Part shown: positions 11,408 through 23,117 of the stretch, in pieces
Position numbering within the stretch: the first letter of the stretch is position 1
How the letters are laid out: each line of letters begins with the position of its first letter
NCBI RefSeq assembly: GCF_000830985.1
Contig: NZ_CP007151.1
Location: forward strand, 434,001-498,000
Length of the DNA stretch: 64,000 nt
Direction: 5' to 3'
DNA from: Marinobacter similis
GTDB taxonomy: Bacteria; Pseudomonadota; Gammaproteobacteria; Pseudomonadales; Oleiphilaceae
The notes under the pieces: model-generated
What the model was told of the DNA's origin: nothing
What the model saw: the letters and a program-made list of their open reading frames with translations, nothing else
Databases searched by the model: none
Made by a program: the position numbers and the translations under genes

Positions 11408-12813
11408 TTATTGATGCTGTATTAGTTCCGACAGACGATTCAACGCATGTGCCCGGTGGCCGCCCCAGGGATGAGCGAAGCTTATTCGTAAACAATTCCC
11501 GAACCGCTCTGAAACCGAGAAAAGATTGCCTGGGGTGATGACAATACCCTCACCCATCGCTTTAGAATAGATATCCATGGTATCTACCTCTTCCGGTAGT
11601 TCTACCCATATCGTTAAACCACCTTGTGGCGCTGTGGTACGAACAGCGAGTGGCCATGCTGCCAGATACTCCAGCAACTGGTCCCGCTGATCCCGCAATT
11701 GAAGACGGAATTTTCGAACGAAGGCGGTGTAATCGCCCTCCTTGATAAAACTCTCGACCCCTTGCTGAACAAAACGACTGCTTGCGAGCTGGGACGTCAG
11801 TTTCATTTGCAGGATCTTTGAGTGCCACCTGCCACCATTTATCCAACCGAGCCGAAGATCTCGGGAAAGGACTTTCGACAGCGAACTACAGTGAATAACC
11901 CGTCCGGATTGATCCAGAGATTTCAAGGTGTCGGGAACACCAGACCAGCCAGTTTCAGCGTAAATATCATCCTCGACGATGGCTAGGTCGTACCTCTCCG
12001 CCAATTGAAGCAGCCGCTTGCGGGCCTCCGTCGGCATGACTGCGCCACCCGGCGTTGCGAAAGTGGGCGATACAACGCAGGCCCGGACGTCCCAAAGCTT
12101 CAGAATATCCGCAAACGCGGCGACATCCATTCCCGTCTGCAACGAAGTTGGCACCTCGACGACCTTTAACTTCAATTGCTCCAACAGCTGCAGAACGCCA
12201 TAAAAACCAGGAGATTCGACGGCAACAACATCACCTTCAGAACAAACCGTCAATAAGGCCAAAAATAGAGACTGTTGGCATCCGGACGTAACACACAGTT
12301 CCGACGCATCCGTGTTCCAGCCTCTTTTGGCGAACAATGTGGCAAGTTGATTTCTCAGGCCTGGATCGCCCGCGGGTTCATCATAGTATTGGAAATTCCC
12401 TTTCTGACGCCTCAACGCCCGACCGATTGAACGATTGAGTTGCACGATCCCTGAGGGCATTTCTCCCGTGCGAAGGCTGGCCGTCAGATCAAATGCGGCA
12501 CTTCTGGTCATGATGTCTCGAAATAGCTCGCTGACGGATACCGGTTTCGGCGATTCAATCCGGTCCTTTTGGCTTGGGCTGTCAAATTCCCGGCTATTGT
12601 AGGTTACAAAAAAGCCAGCTCGCTCTCGGGATTCGATTAACCCTTTGGCTTCGAGACGCTGTAGCGCATGCTGAATGGTAATTTTTGCGCAGCCGTGGAG
12701 TTGGCACAGCGTTCTGATAGAGGGTAAGCGTTCGCCGCGACGCCACCGACCAGCACGATAGCTTGTTCTATCTGATCTTCCAGCAATTGGTACTTTGGGA
12801 GGGTGTTGTCCAT
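11408..12813 (-). CDS. MocR-family regulator: GntR helix-turn-helix fused to aminotransferase domain (frameshifted)
   Basis: The gene starts at ATG 12813 (MDNTLPKYQLLEDQIEQA) with a GntR winged helix. After one missing base near 12750 the frame continues GRWRRGERLPSIRTLCQLHG. From 12511 on it is a fold-type I PLP aminotransferase-like domain with CSSLSKVLSRDLRLGWI, where the lysine is the PLP site. Total is about 468 residues, normal for MocR. Such proteins (PdxR, GabR) sense PLP or amino compounds and usually control a neighbour. Here ccoG lies downstream and an MFS carrier upstream, all on the same strand, so the target is unclear. Confidence 0.85.
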
Positions 12814-12921
12814 GGTAGTTTTAATTGTCGGGTATGAGTTTCGATTTCCACGCCTGATCCGTCGAGTCGATTTTGCGTTCCCGCACCAGCATGATGGGTT
12901 TTAAATCATGCCCTCACGCTT

Positions 12922-14222
12922 TCAGGCAGGCATGGCGACTTTACCACGCTGAGCCCAAGGGAATTCCTTAACTGGAAGATGGATTAGCGCAGACAACGCC
13001 CCTACTCCCACACCTACCCACCAGACCAGCGTGTAATCGTTGTAGAGATCGTACAAGGCACCGCCCAGCCAGACGCCCAGGAAACCACCCAGCTGGTGCG
13101 AGAAAAACACCACGCCGTAAAGTGTACCCATGTATTTCAGGCCGTAGATATTGGCCACCAGACCGGAGGTCAGGGGCACCGTTGCCAACCAGAGTGATCC
13201 CATCGAAACCGAAAACAGGACGACGGTTTCCGGCGTAATCGGCGCCATGATGAAGGCCGCCGATACCAGCGTGCGCAACAGATAGATGGTGGCCAGCAGA
13301 TACTTCCTCGAATATTTGTTCCCCAGCCATCCCGCGAGCAGTGTCCCGCCGATGTTAAACAGCCCGATCAGCGCAATGGAAATGGCGCCAAGCCCCGATG
13401 CGGATGTCACACCCAGCACGTACAGCATGCTGTCCGGGCTTATCGGCCCACACATTTCAGTGATAAAGGCTGGAAAATGCGCGGTGATGAAGGCCAGCTG
13501 GTAACCGCAGGAGAAGAAGCCGATGAAGATGAACCAGAAGGTGGGATCCTTGAGTGCCCGCTTGAGCACAACGCCCATGGGTTCTTCCGCCACAGTCGAC
13601 TTGGCCGGTTTCGGAGCCCGCATCAGCGTGAGCGCGAACATGGACAGCAGAACAAACCCGGCAAAGATGACGAACACCGATTGCCAGGGCATCTGGCTCA
13701 ATAACGACTGGGCACCGGTGGCCCGACGATCTGACCGGCAGAGCCTGCCGCCGTGGCAATGCCCAGCGCCATGGACCGGTTCTTGTCTGAAGCCGCACGC
13801 CCGACCACGGCCAGAATAACGCCAAAGCCGGTTCCCGCAATCCCGAAGCCGACCAGAATTTCCAGCAACTGATGCTGGCCCGGCGTGATGGCAAAGGCCG
13901 ACAACACCAGACCAACCACGTACACCACACCGCCGGTGAAAATCGCTTTGCGATCGCCATAGCGTTCGGCGAACGCGCCGAAAATAGGCTGACCAATACC
14001 CCAGAACAGGTTCTGAATGGCGATGGCTAAAGAAAAGGATTCCCGGGGCCAGGCAAACTCCAGCGCAATCGGCAGCTGGAACAAGCCAAACGAAGCGCGT
14101 ACCGCGAAACTCACCAGAATGATGATGCAGCCAGCGATCAGGACCGGGTTGATCAATCGGTCATATGTGCCCGGGGAGGATCCATCCAGCGCTTTACCTT
14201 CGCCACTTTTAACGTCACTCAT
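12922..14222 (-). CDS. MFS transporter, oxalate/formate antiporter-like (frameshifted)
   Basis: This is a 12-helix carrier of about 433 residues. The N-terminal half (14222 to about 13710) has FWGIGQPIFGAFAERYGDRK, and the C-terminal half starts SQMPWQSVFVIFAGFVLL. One missing G near 13712 (GGTGCCCAG for GGTGGCCCAG) joins them. The general form resembles the OxlT/MCT-like branch that moves small organic acids. It lies 73 bp downstream of the fructokinase gene on the same strand and could be read through from the mannitol operon, but nothing ties its substrate to mannitol. Confidence 0.8.
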
Positions 14223-14295
14223 TCAGCTGCCTTTGCTTATCAATCGTGCTAGGTGATCTTGTCACTTTCTAGCTGATTGTGCCTTATAAAGCAGC

Positions 14296-15288
14296 TCAAT
14301 AACGCAAAAACGCCTCCACATCTTCAATGCCGGGCAACGAAGTAAAGGCGCCGGCATGGGTGACCGCGTGGGCACCACAAGCACTGGCAAAGCTCAGAAT
14401 ATTTTCCAGCCGCTGTTGATCAGTGCCCAGCCCTTCCAGACCTGCTACCGACATATCCAGCTCAGATAGGCGATACAGCAAACCACCGACGAACGCGTCT
14501 CCGGCGGCAGTACTATCGACCATCTGTACATTCGGTGGCTGGATCGAACCGCTGTGATAAGCGGTGTGGTAACGCAGTGGTTGGCCGCCATCGGTGATCA
14601 GCACCAGGGAGGCGCCAGCGTTCAATATCTGCTTCAACACCTGTGCTTCATCGGTGTGCCGGCACAGGAAGGCCAGTTCTTCGGCGGACAGTTTCACCAG
14701 GTCCGCCTGTTCCACACAGGCCCACACCGATTCAAACGGATCGGCGCCTTCAGGCCAGAGATTGTGCCTGAGATTCATGTCGAAGCTGACCAGCCAACCG
14801 GCGGCTCGTGCGGTTTCCAGACCGGCCTGAGTAGCTTCGAGGATGCCCGGCTCAGTCAGCGTGTTGGAGCAGAAATGAAAGATGCCCCGGTCCTCAAACC
14901 ATTCCTGCTGAAACTCGTTGGGGCCGAACAGCAGGTCCGCGGAAGGCCCGCGATAAAACTCAAAGCTGCGTTCGCCGTCTTTATCCAGCGATACAAACGC
15001 CAGAGCGGTTTTCGCCTCTTTGGTTTGCAGCAGGTAGTCCGTGCGTACCTTCATGGCTTCAAGCGACTGAACCAGGAAATCACCAAACATGTCGGCGCCG
15101 ACTTTACCGGCAAAGAAGCTGTGGCCACCGAGTTTTCCAATTGCTGCGGCCACGTTCGCTGGCGCACCACCCGGGTATTTGGTGAAGCGCTCGTTCTCCG
15201 ATCCAGCGCCCTGCCCGTCCTGTGCGTCGCTTACCCGGCTCGACAACATGTCTACCAGAAGTTCACCGAACGAAATGACTTTAATCAT
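14296..15288 (-). CDS. mtlZ: Fructokinase, PfkB family
   Basis: This is an intact 330-residue PfkB/ribokinase-fold sugar kinase, most like fructokinases. It phosphorylates the fructose released by mannitol dehydrogenase to fructose 6-phosphate. Both family signatures are present: GGAPANVAAAIGKLGG near residue 40 and DSTAAGDAFVGGLL near residue 260, which carries the catalytic Asp. Its ATG (15286-15288) overlaps the repaired pgi stop as ATGA, implying translational coupling, with AGGAGAG upstream. It is the last clear gene of the mannitol operon. The symbol follows the Pseudomonas fluorescens mtlEFGKDYZ operon; the mtlY xylulokinase is absent here. Confidence 0.88.
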   Translation of the reverse strand: MIKVISFGELLVDMLSSRVSDAQDGQGAGSENERFTKYPGGAPANVAAAIGKLGGHSFFAGKVGADMFGDFLVQSLEAMKVRTDYLLQTKEAKTALAFVSLDKDGERSFEFYRGPSADLLFGPNEFQQEWFEDRGIFHFCSNTLTEPGILEATQAGLETARAAGWLVSFDMNLRHNLWPEGADPFESVWACVEQADLVKLSAEELAFLCRHTDEAQVLKQILNAGASLVLITDGGQPLRYHTAYHSGSIQPPNVQMVDSTAAGDAFVGGLLYRLSELDMSVAGLEGLGTDQQRLENILSFASACGAHAVTHAGAFTSLPGIEDVEAFLRY

Positions 15289-16947
15289 TGGGTGCCACTC
15301 TCCTCAGCCATTAAACCCGCATTGCCTGTTGAACCTGGGGCTACTGCGCTTGGCGATGCCGAGCTTGCAGCCAGATGCTGATTAACGATCGCCATCACGG
15401 CCCTGTTGATGGATCGTACTCGTTGCTCTTGCCGTCAATATCACGGCTGATGTCATTGGCGAGACGCTTGCCGAGCTGCACGCCCCACTGATCGAAGGAG
15501 TTGATGTTCCAGATGGCACCCTGCACGAACACCTTGTGCTCATAGAGCGCGATCGAGGCGCCCAGATTCCGGGGGCTCAATTCTTCCAGAAGCAGCACGT
15601 TGCTTGGGCGATTGCCGGGACAACTGGCGTACTGGTTGTCTTGAGTGTCGCCATTCATGAACGCATTGGCCTGGGCCAGCATATTGGTCAGTAAGGCAAA
15701 GTGATGATCCTTGGTCTCTTCATCGGCTTTCAGGGACGCAATAAAGTCGATAGGTACGAACCGGGTGCCTGGTGCAGTAGCTGGAAAAAGGCGTGCTGGC
15801 CGTTGGAGCCGGTTTGCCCCCACACGATGGGGCCGGTGGCGTGGCTGACCGGGTTGCCATCAATGTCGACGGACTTGCCATTACTCTCCATATCCAGCTG
15901 CTGCAGGAATGCCGGCAGTTGGTGCAAGGCCTGATCGTAAGGAATGATCGCCTGGGTTTCGGCACCGAGGAAATTGATGTTCCAGATGCCGATAAGGGCC
16001 AGAAGGACCGGCATGTTGGTTTCCAATGGCGCATTCAGGAAATGCTGGTCCATGGTGAAGGCGCCGTCGAGCAGGTCGATAAACGCGTCGTACCCGATGC
16101 TCAGGGCAATGGGCAAGCCAATACTGGACCAGAGCGAATAGCGGCCACCTACCCAGTCCCAGAATTCGAAGATGCTGTCCTCGCGGATGCCGAATTCCGT
16201 CGCCGCCTCGATGTTGGTCGAAACCGCAACAAAATGCTGGCCCATGTCGGCTGTGCTGCTCTGAGTCTGCTCCTGGAACCAGCGCTTGGCGCTGTTCGCG
16301 TTCAGCAGGGTTTCCTGGGTAGAGAAGGTCTTGGTGGACACCACGAACAGCGTGGTCTCTGGGTCCAGCCCTTTCAGCACCTTCTTCAGGTGCCGGCCGT
16401 CGACGTTTGAAATGAAGTGAACGCTGAGGTCCGGGTGCTGATAATCAAGCAGCGCCCGGCACACCATGCTGGGCCCAAGATCCGAGCCACCGATGCCGAT
16501 ATTCACAACGTCACGGATGCGCTTGCCGGTGTAGCCCAGCCATTGCCCGCCCCTTACCTGCTCGGTAAAGGATTTCAGCTTTTCCAGGCTGGCCCGGACA
16601 TCCGGCATTACGTCGCGGCCATTGACGACAATCGGCTTGTCACCGAGGTTCCGCAGAGCGATGTGCAGAACAGGGCGCTCTTCGGTAACGTTGATGGCCT
16701 CCCCGGAAAACATCTGTTCCCGGCGCCGCTGTAGCGGCGAGTGTTTGGCCATTTCCAGCAGAACGTCCATCACCTGCGGCGAAATTTTGTTCTTGGAATA
16801 GTCCAGAAACAGCTCGCCCACACGCAGACTCATCTTATCGAAACGATCCGGATCGGCTTTGAAATAATCCGCGATCCGATCGTTCCCGGTCTCATTAGCG
16901 AGTTGTTCAAGCTTGCTCCAGGACATACATGTGCCCAGTGCGTTCAT
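15285..16947 (-). CDS. pgi: Glucose-6-phosphate isomerase (frameshifted)
   Basis: Pgi interconverts fructose 6-phosphate and glucose 6-phosphate in the cytoplasm. The start at 16947 (MNALGTCMSWSKLEQLANE) is preceded by GGGAG. Signatures are VNIGIGGSDLGPSM, WDWVGGRYSLWSSIGLPIAL and WNINSFDQWGVQLGK. Two missing bases break it: near 15772 (restored HQGTRFVPIDF) and near 15402. Without the second, the protein stops at DPSTGP; with it, the frame runs through AVMAIVNQHLAASSASPSA to a TGA at 15285-15287 overlapping the fructokinase ATG. Its place between mtlD and fructokinase suggests recruitment to carry mannitol carbon toward glucose 6-phosphate. Confidence 0.9.
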
Positions 16948-16966
16948 ATCTGTGCTCCCTAATACT

Positions 16967-18442
16967 TCAGGCGTCTTGAAGTGACTGAAGGCCTGCAAAA
17001 ACACCGTTGGTTTCCAGCTTGTCGAGTGCCGCATCAAAGGCCTCTTCAAAGTCGCTGGAGCTGGCGAGCGTGGTCCCGAAAATGTCCGACATTCCCAGGA
17101 ATTCCGGGGTCAGGTTGCCTCGGTCTCCAACCGCGGATTTCAGCCGCGCAGCCATCGGATCGTTAATCTCGTGATGCTGGCCCTGCTCATCCTGGCCTCG
17201 GAGGTAAAGCGCCCAGCTGGCGATGATCATGGCCACCCGTGACAGCGGTCGGCCTTCGTTCACCAGCGTCTGTACCGTCGGCACCAAAAACTTTGGAATT
17301 TTGCTGGAGCCATCCATACAAAGGCGGGCCAACTGGTCGCCCATTTGAGGATTGGAGAAGCGCTCGATCAGGGTCTGCTTATAGACGGGAATATCGATGC
17401 CGGAGATTTCGCCCAGGATCGGGGTTACGTCCTCGTCCATAAAGCTGCGGATAAAGTGACTGAACCGCTCGTCGGCCATCACCTCGTGGGTGTAACGGTA
17501 ACCGGCCAGATACCCGAGATACGCCATAGCGGAGTGGCTGGCATTCAGCAGGCGAATTTTCATGCGTTCGTAGGGTGCGACGTTATCCGTGAACTGAACG
17601 CCCACCTTTTCCCACTCCGGGCGACCGTTGCAGAAATCATCCTCGAGCACCCATTGGTAAAAGGGCTCGCAGATCACTGGCCAGCCATCTTCGAGATCGT
17701 AATCTGCCGTCAGCCACTGGCGGTGTTTGTCGTTAGTTCCCGGCGTGATGCGGTCAACCATGCTGCTCGGAAAGCTCACCTTGGCATCAATCCAGCTTGC
17801 CAGCTCAGCATTCCTCAGGTTGGCAAACGCCAGCAAGGCTGAGCGCGCAACGTGGCCATTCTCGGGCAGATTGTCACAAGACATCACCGTGAACGGCGGC
17901 AGATTGCGCGCCCGGCGCCGGTCCAGTGCTTCGCTCAGGTAACCGAACACGGTTCGTGGCTGCTGGGGATTTTCCAGGTCGTAAAGGATGTCCGGATGGC
18001 TTTCGTTAAAACGACCGGTATTGTCGTCAACGTTATAACCACCCTCGGTGATGGTCAGTGAGACAATTTTCACCTGCGGGCTCGCCAGTTTTTCGATCAC
18101 GGCGTCCTGCTCCTCAGGCGCAAACAGGAAATCCGTGATGGAGCCAATCACGCTCAGTACGTTGGTGTTGTCGGCACCGAGTTCGATCAGGGTGTAGAGG
18201 TGGTCCTGCTGGGATAACACCTGCTGCATGGCTCGATCGCCTTCACGCAGCCCCACCCCGCAGATCGACCAATCCGCGCTGCCACCGGCCTGCAACAGCT
18301 GGTGGGTGTAGACCGCTTCATGGGCGCGGTGGAATCCGCCTACGCCGATGTGAACGATGCCGTGCCGGAGGATGCTCCGGTCATAGGCAGGTACGGACAC
18401 CTCTGGACTCAGTTGGTCCAATGTGGAGTTATTCAGTTTCAT
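16967..18442 (-). CDS. mtlD: Mannitol 2-dehydrogenase
   Basis: This intact 491-residue long-chain polyol dehydrogenase is expected to oxidise D-mannitol to D-fructose with NAD (related enzymes also accept arabitol or sorbitol). Family marks are HIGVGGFHRAHEAVYTHQLL near residue 35 and KIRLLNASHSAMAYLGYL near residue 295, which includes the catalytic region. The length matches the Pseudomonas enzyme. It sits 6 bp after mtlK and is followed 19 bp later by pgi, all one operon. Confidence 0.93.
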   Translation of the reverse strand: MKLNNSTLDQLSPEVSVPAYDRSILRHGIVHIGVGGFHRAHEAVYTHQLLQAGGSADWSICGVGLREGDRAMQQVLSQQDHLYTLIELGADNTNVLSVIGSITDFLFAPEEQDAVIEKLASPQVKIVSLTITEGGYNVDDNTGRFNESHPDILYDLENPQQPRTVFGYLSEALDRRRARNLPPFTVMSCDNLPENGHVARSALLAFANLRNAELASWIDAKVSFPSSMVDRITPGTNDKHRQWLTADYDLEDGWPVICEPFYQWVLEDDFCNGRPEWEKVGVQFTDNVAPYERMKIRLLNASHSAMAYLGYLAGYRYTHEVMADERFSHFIRSFMDEDVTPILGEISGIDIPVYKQTLIERFSNPQMGDQLARLCMDGSSKIPKFLVPTVQTLVNEGRPLSRVAMIIASWALYLRGQDEQGQHHEINDPMAARLKSAVGDRGNLTPEFLGMSDIFGTTLASSSDFEEAFDAALDKLETNGVFAGLQSLQDA

Positions 18443-18448
18443 AGGAGG

Positions 18449-19551
18449 TCACGCTGCCATTCGGCTGGGTTTCTGAACGGCGTTGCCCTGTTCATCGAAC
18501 AAGTGGCACTCATCCACGTGCAGGCGTAAACCGATGCGATCACCGTAGTTACAGGCAAAGTTGCCCGGCATACGGACAGTCAGCGTCTCCTGGCCATCGG
18601 TCTTCACATAGCAGTAGGTATCGCTGCCCAGGCTCTCGGCAATGTCCATGTATCCAGTCAGTGCACTCTCGCTGGGTTCGACCACATCAATGTTCTCCGG
18701 CCGAACGCCAACGGTGACCGCACTGCCCTTGCGCAGATGTTCACTGGCCGCCGGCAAGGTCACAGAGGCACCTGAAATCAGCTCAACCGTCACACTGGAG
18801 GCATCGATTGCAGTCACGTTGCCCGGCAGGAAGCTCATCTTGGGCATGCCGAGGAAGCCGGCGACAAAGCGGTTGGCGGGGTTGCGATACAGCTCCAGGG
18901 GCGTACCTACCTGCTCTATTCGGCCCTGGTTCAATACCACAACCTTGTCAGCCAGAGTCATGGCTTCAACCTGGTCGTGGGTGACGTAAATCATGGTGGC
19001 GTTCAGGTCGTGGTGCAGGCGAGCCAGCTCGAGACGCATCTGCACCCGCAAGGCGGCATCCAGGTTGGACAATGGCTCATCGAACAGAAACACCTTGGGC
19101 TGGCGCACGATGGCACGCCCAATGGCCACCCGTTGGCGCTGACCACCGGACAGTTCTTTCGGCTTGCGCTCCAGAAGAGGCTCCAGTTCCAGAATTCGGG
19201 CGGCCTCGGCTACCTTGGTGCTGATGACGTCTTTGTTTTCTTTCGCCAGCTCCAGTGCAAACGACATGTTCTTGCGCACGGACATGTGGGGGTACAAAGC
19301 GTAGCTCTGGAACACCATGCCAAATCCCGTTTGGCCGGGGCCAGGTCGGTAATTTCTTTGTGGTCCAGCATAATGTGACCGCTGGTGACTTCCTCCAGCC
19401 CGGCAATAGACCGCAGCAGCGTGGACTTGCCGCAGCCTGACGGCCCAACAAACACGACGAATTCGTTGTCTTTGATCTCAAGGTCGATGCCCTTGAGAAT
19501 TTCGATATCCCCGAAGGATTTCTTGAGGTTCTTTATTGTTAAGTTAGCCAT
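18449..19551 (-). CDS. mtlK: Polyol ABC transporter ATP-binding protein (frameshifted)
   Basis: This is a MalK/SmoK-type ATPase of about 367 residues that powers mannitol/sorbitol import. Walker A is [11 protein letters not shown], the signature is [17 protein letters not shown] and Walker B is [14 protein letters not shown]-terminal TOBE domain follows ([15 protein letters not shown]). One base is missing near 19320: the frame turns from AKRDLA into a nonsense reading, and restoring it gives [18 protein letters not shown]. It starts 12 bp after mtlG. Confidence 0.9.
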
Positions 19552-19563
19552 GGGAAATCTCCG

Positions 19564-20396
19564 TTATTTGACGGCGCCAAAGGACAAGCCGCGAACCAGC
19601 TGTTTCTGGCTGATCCAGCCAAAGATAAGAATGGGGGCACAGGCCAGGGTCGATACGGCTGACAACTTGGCCCAGAACAAGCCTTCAGGGCTTGAATAAG
19701 ATGCGATCAGGCCGTCAACGGGGCCGCTTCCGAGGCCGTGAGGTTGAGTGACCAGAACGCCTCGTTCCAACTCAGAATGAGTGACAGCAGCACTGTCGCG
19801 GCCAGGCCGCCCTTGCTCATGGGCAGTAGCACCCGCCAGATCTCCTGGAACAGCGTGGAGCCGTCCATTCGAGCTGCCTCGAGTACTTCTTTGGGTATCT
19901 CTTTGAAATAGGTGTAGGCCATCCAGATCATGATCGGCAGGTTGATCAGCGTGTAGATGATGACCAGTCCGGTTTTGGTATCGAGCAGGCCGGTGTCCTT
20001 GAACAGCAGGTAAATCGGCACCAGCACGCCAACCGGCGGCAGCATTTTGGTGGACAGCATCCACAGCAGTGTCCCTTTGGTACGCTTGGTCTCAAAAAAG
20101 GCCATGGAATAGGCGGCGGGCACGGCGAGCATCATTCCGATGATCGTGGATCCGAAAGACACCACCACCGAATTCCAGGCAAAGTGCAGATAGTCACTGC
20201 GTTCGTTAACCAGCGTGTAGTTCTCGAGGGTCGGCGAGAAGAACAATTGCGGCGGTGTGGCGAAGGCATCGATTTCTGTTTTGAAGCTGGTCAGCAGCAT
20301 CCAGAAAATCGGGAAGAAAATGGCCAGGGCCACTCCCCACGCCAACACCCCCATAAGCAAGGTGTTAAGGCTACGTCGTTGTTTCAGGCTAAGCAT
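19564..20396 (-). CDS. mtlG: Polyol ABC transporter permease, MalG type (frameshifted)
   Basis: This is an inner-membrane permease of about 278 residues with six predicted helices. The conserved cytoplasmic EAA loop reads EAARMDGSTLFQEIWRVLLP. The ATG at 20396 (MLSLKQRRSLNTLLMGVLAW) has GGAGG in front. One C is missing near 19708, where SEAAPLTA should run on into LIASYSSPEGLFWAKLSAVS. With that base the protein ends normally at GLSFGAVK. It pairs with the MalF-type permease encoded just upstream. Confidence 0.88.
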
Positions 20397-20413
20397 TTTG
20401 TAACCTCCGGGAA

Positions 20414-21359
20414 TCATTGTTTTTCTGTCAGGCTTTTGCCGATCAGCCGCACCAGGAAGAAGGCGGCAATGTTGGCCAGCACAACGGCGATCAGGCCACC
20501 GGCTGAGGCCAGTCCGACATCGAACTGCAGCAACGCCTGGCTGTAGATCAGGTACGCAAGTTGGTGGTTTCATAACCCGGGCCACCGCCCGTGGTGGTGA
20601 AAATTTCGGCAAAGATCGACAGCAGGAAGATGGTTTCAATCATCACCACAACCGCGATCGGACGAGCGAGGTGTGGCAGTGTGAGATGGAAGAACAGCGC
20701 CCAGGGACCGGCGCCGTCCAGACGTGCCGCTTCCTGTTGTTCCTGATCCAGCGACTGCAATGCGGTCATCAGCAGCAGGATGGCAAACGGCAGCCACTGC
20801 CAGGACACGATCATGATGATCGAGAACAACGGAAACTCGGAAAACCAGTCGATTGGCGTGGCGCCGAAGAACTTCCAGATGGCAGCAAAGACACCTGATA
20901 CCGGGTGCAGCAGCAGGTTTTTCCAGATCAACGCGTTCACGGTCGGCATGATAAAAAACGGAGATATCAGGAGTATCCGGACGATACCCCGGCCCCAGAA
21001 CGCCTGGTTAATCAGCAGCGAAATGAGTACGCCAGAACCACCGTGATCAGCAGCACGGAGCCAACAAGTAGCAGCGTGTTACTCATCCCGGCCATAAAGC
21101 CGAAATCGGTGACGAAGAACTGGAAGTTTTCCAGGCCCACAAATTCGTTATCGCCGGGGTACAGCAGGTTATAGCGAATCAGGGAAAAGTAGATGGTCAT
21201 CGACAGCGGAATAATCATCCACAGCGCCAGGACGAGCACCGACGGCGACACCATAAAACGATTGATGCGGGAGGTTTTTCTACTGCCCCCTTTGCGGCTG
21301 TCCTTTTCGGGTTCCGCGGCAGAGCTCACGGAACCTGCATTCAGAGCGGTTGTCTTCAT
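20414..21359 (-). CDS. mtlF: Polyol ABC transporter permease, MalF type (frameshifted twice)
   Basis: This is the second inner-membrane permease, about 315 residues. The N-terminus is MKTTALNAGSVSSAAEP, then a first helix MVSPSVLVLALWMIIPLSM. One base is missing near 21025 (restored LISLLINQAFWGRGIVRIL) and one near 20565 (restored TTNLAYLIYSQALLQFDVG). The EAA loop is EAARLDGAGPWALFFHLTLP. It ends at TGA 20414-20416, immediately before the mtlG ribosome site. Confidence 0.87.
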
Positions 21360-21441
21360 ATCGGTTCTCCGGTGACCCCAAGCAGGCTCCGCCGAAGCGG
21401 ACCCTGCAGCAGGTCATTGTTGTTTCGTCTTGGCCGGGTAT

Positions 21442-22763
21442 TCAGTTGGAGTAATAGCGGGCGCGAGTCATCTCACGAAGGGTGATCGATTGCGCTGCTT
21501 TCAGGGCGTGATCGACAGACATCGACCCTGCCAGGCGCCCGAGATCAGCTTGCCGACCTGGGTTGCGATCGACTGAAACTCAGGGATAGCCGCAAACTGA
21601 ACGCTCACATAGGGGGAAGGATTCAACGTGGAATCATTGGGATCAGCGTTGCCGATTGCTTCCAGAGTGCGGGTCGCAAACGGTGCAGCCTCAAGGTATT
21701 CAGCGTTGTCGTAGGTAGAGGCGCGTGTGCCGGGCGGCACATTGGCAATGCCATAGGTTTCTTCAACCAGCTGGCTGTATGCCCGCGAGGTTGCCCAGGT
21801 GATAAAGGTCTTTGCCGCTTCCTTGGCGTCTGAACTCACCGGAACCGCCAGGGCCCAGGACCACAACCAACCTGAACCTTTAGAGGTCACCTGCTGGGGC
21901 GCCAGGGCAAAGCCGATCTGGTCAGCCACCCTGCTTTGCGTTTCGTCGGTCAGGAAAGCACCGGCCACCGTAGCGTCCACCCACATGGCGCATTTGCCAC
22001 TGTTGAACAGCGCCAGGTTTTCATTGAAACCGTTGGAACTGGCTCCGGGAGGGCCGTAGTCGCCGAGCAAATCAACGTAGAAGCTAATGGCGTTCTGCCA
22101 CTCAGGCCCGGTGAATTCAGGCTTCCAGTTTTCATCAAACCAGCGAGCACCAAACGCATTGGCCATGGTGGTAATCAGAGCCATGTTTTCGCCCCACCCT
22201 GCCTTACCGCGCAGGCAGATACCGTACTGCTCTTCTTCCGGCTTATGGAGTTGCTCGGCAAAAGACTTCATCTGATCCCAGGAAGGCTGGTCAGGCATGC
22301 TCAGGCCATTGGCCTCGAACAGATCCTTACGGTAGAAGGTCATCGAGCTTTCGGCATAGAACGGCAGCGCATACAGCGTGCCATCGGAGGACAGCCCACC
22401 AAGGACTGACGGGAAAATGTCCGCCATATCGTAGTCGGCGGGCAGATCCTTCATGGGCGTCAGCCAACCTTTTTCACCCCAGATCGGCGCTTCGTACATG
22501 CCGATGGTCATTACATCGAATTGGCCGCCGTCTGTAGCGATATCGGTAGTCAGACGCTGCCTGAGGACATTTTCCTCAAGCACTACCCAGTCCAGATCGA
22601 TGTTTGGATGAAGCTTTTCGAATTCCTCGGAGAGGCCCTGCATGCGGACCATGTCGCCATTATTCACAGTGCCAATAGTTACTTTGGTGGCAGCCATTGC
22701 GGAGGACGCAACAGCGGTCATGCCAACGGCCATAACAGCGGAAAGATATCGTTGGTTGTTCAT
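21442..22763 (-). CDS. mtlE: Polyol ABC transporter substrate-binding protein (frameshifted near C-terminus)
   Basis: This is the periplasmic binding protein for mannitol/sorbitol, about 440 residues, family 1 extracellular solute-binding. The ATG at 22763 has AGAGG upstream and is followed by a clear signal peptide (MNNQRYLSAVMAVGMTAVA, cleaved after SSAMA). The longer upstream reading lacks a signal peptide at its start and is rejected. One base is missing near 21527: the frame there ends GRCLSITP, and restoring it gives SMSVDHALKAAQSITLREM and a stop at 21442. It is the first gene of the mannitol operon. Confidence 0.9.
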
Positions 22764-23117
22764 GCTCGAACCTCTGTTTGTTTTTGGAGTAGGTCGATCA
22801 AAATGCTCTGACTTCGTGGAGCTTTTTTTCACTGTAGCCCCGCCGCGCGCACCACGCTTGGGCACAGCTAATCGCATGAGCCAATTACACGCTGTATGTG
22901 CAAACCGAACAAATACGTACCTTGTCGTTTTTCTATACTTTTTTGATGTCCCTTGGCTTCACCCACGATTGGAGCCGCACCTTTTTAGGGCCCAAACCAT
23001 GCCCCAATGGGGGTTTCCGGGAGGATAGGCCCTAAAAAATAGCGAAACAACCATCACCAGAAAGTATTATTCAGGAAGGGCCAGCTGACTAATAAACAGG
23101 CGGAAGAATAGAAGTAA
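22764..23117. promoter_or_regulatory. mtl operon upstream region with long inverted repeat
   Basis: This 354-bp gap lies between mtlR and mtlE, both leftward, and must hold the mtlE promoter. TTTTTAGGGCC (22982-22992) and GGCCCTAAAAA (23028-23038) form a perfect 11-bp inverted repeat. Inside it AAACC..GCCCC (from 22994) and GGGG..GTTT (to about 23017) can pair as well, giving a nested hairpin of about 57 nt. No T-run follows on either strand in a terminator-like way, so it may be an MtlR operator or an mtlR mRNA 3' structure. I cannot assign -35/-10 boxes with confidence. Confidence 0.45.

Noticed and set aside
14554..15381. Plus-strand open frame of 275 codons opposite the fructokinase gene
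   Set aside because: It is antisense to a complete PfkB kinase with both signatures, has no domain and no ribosome site; a GC-driven shadow.
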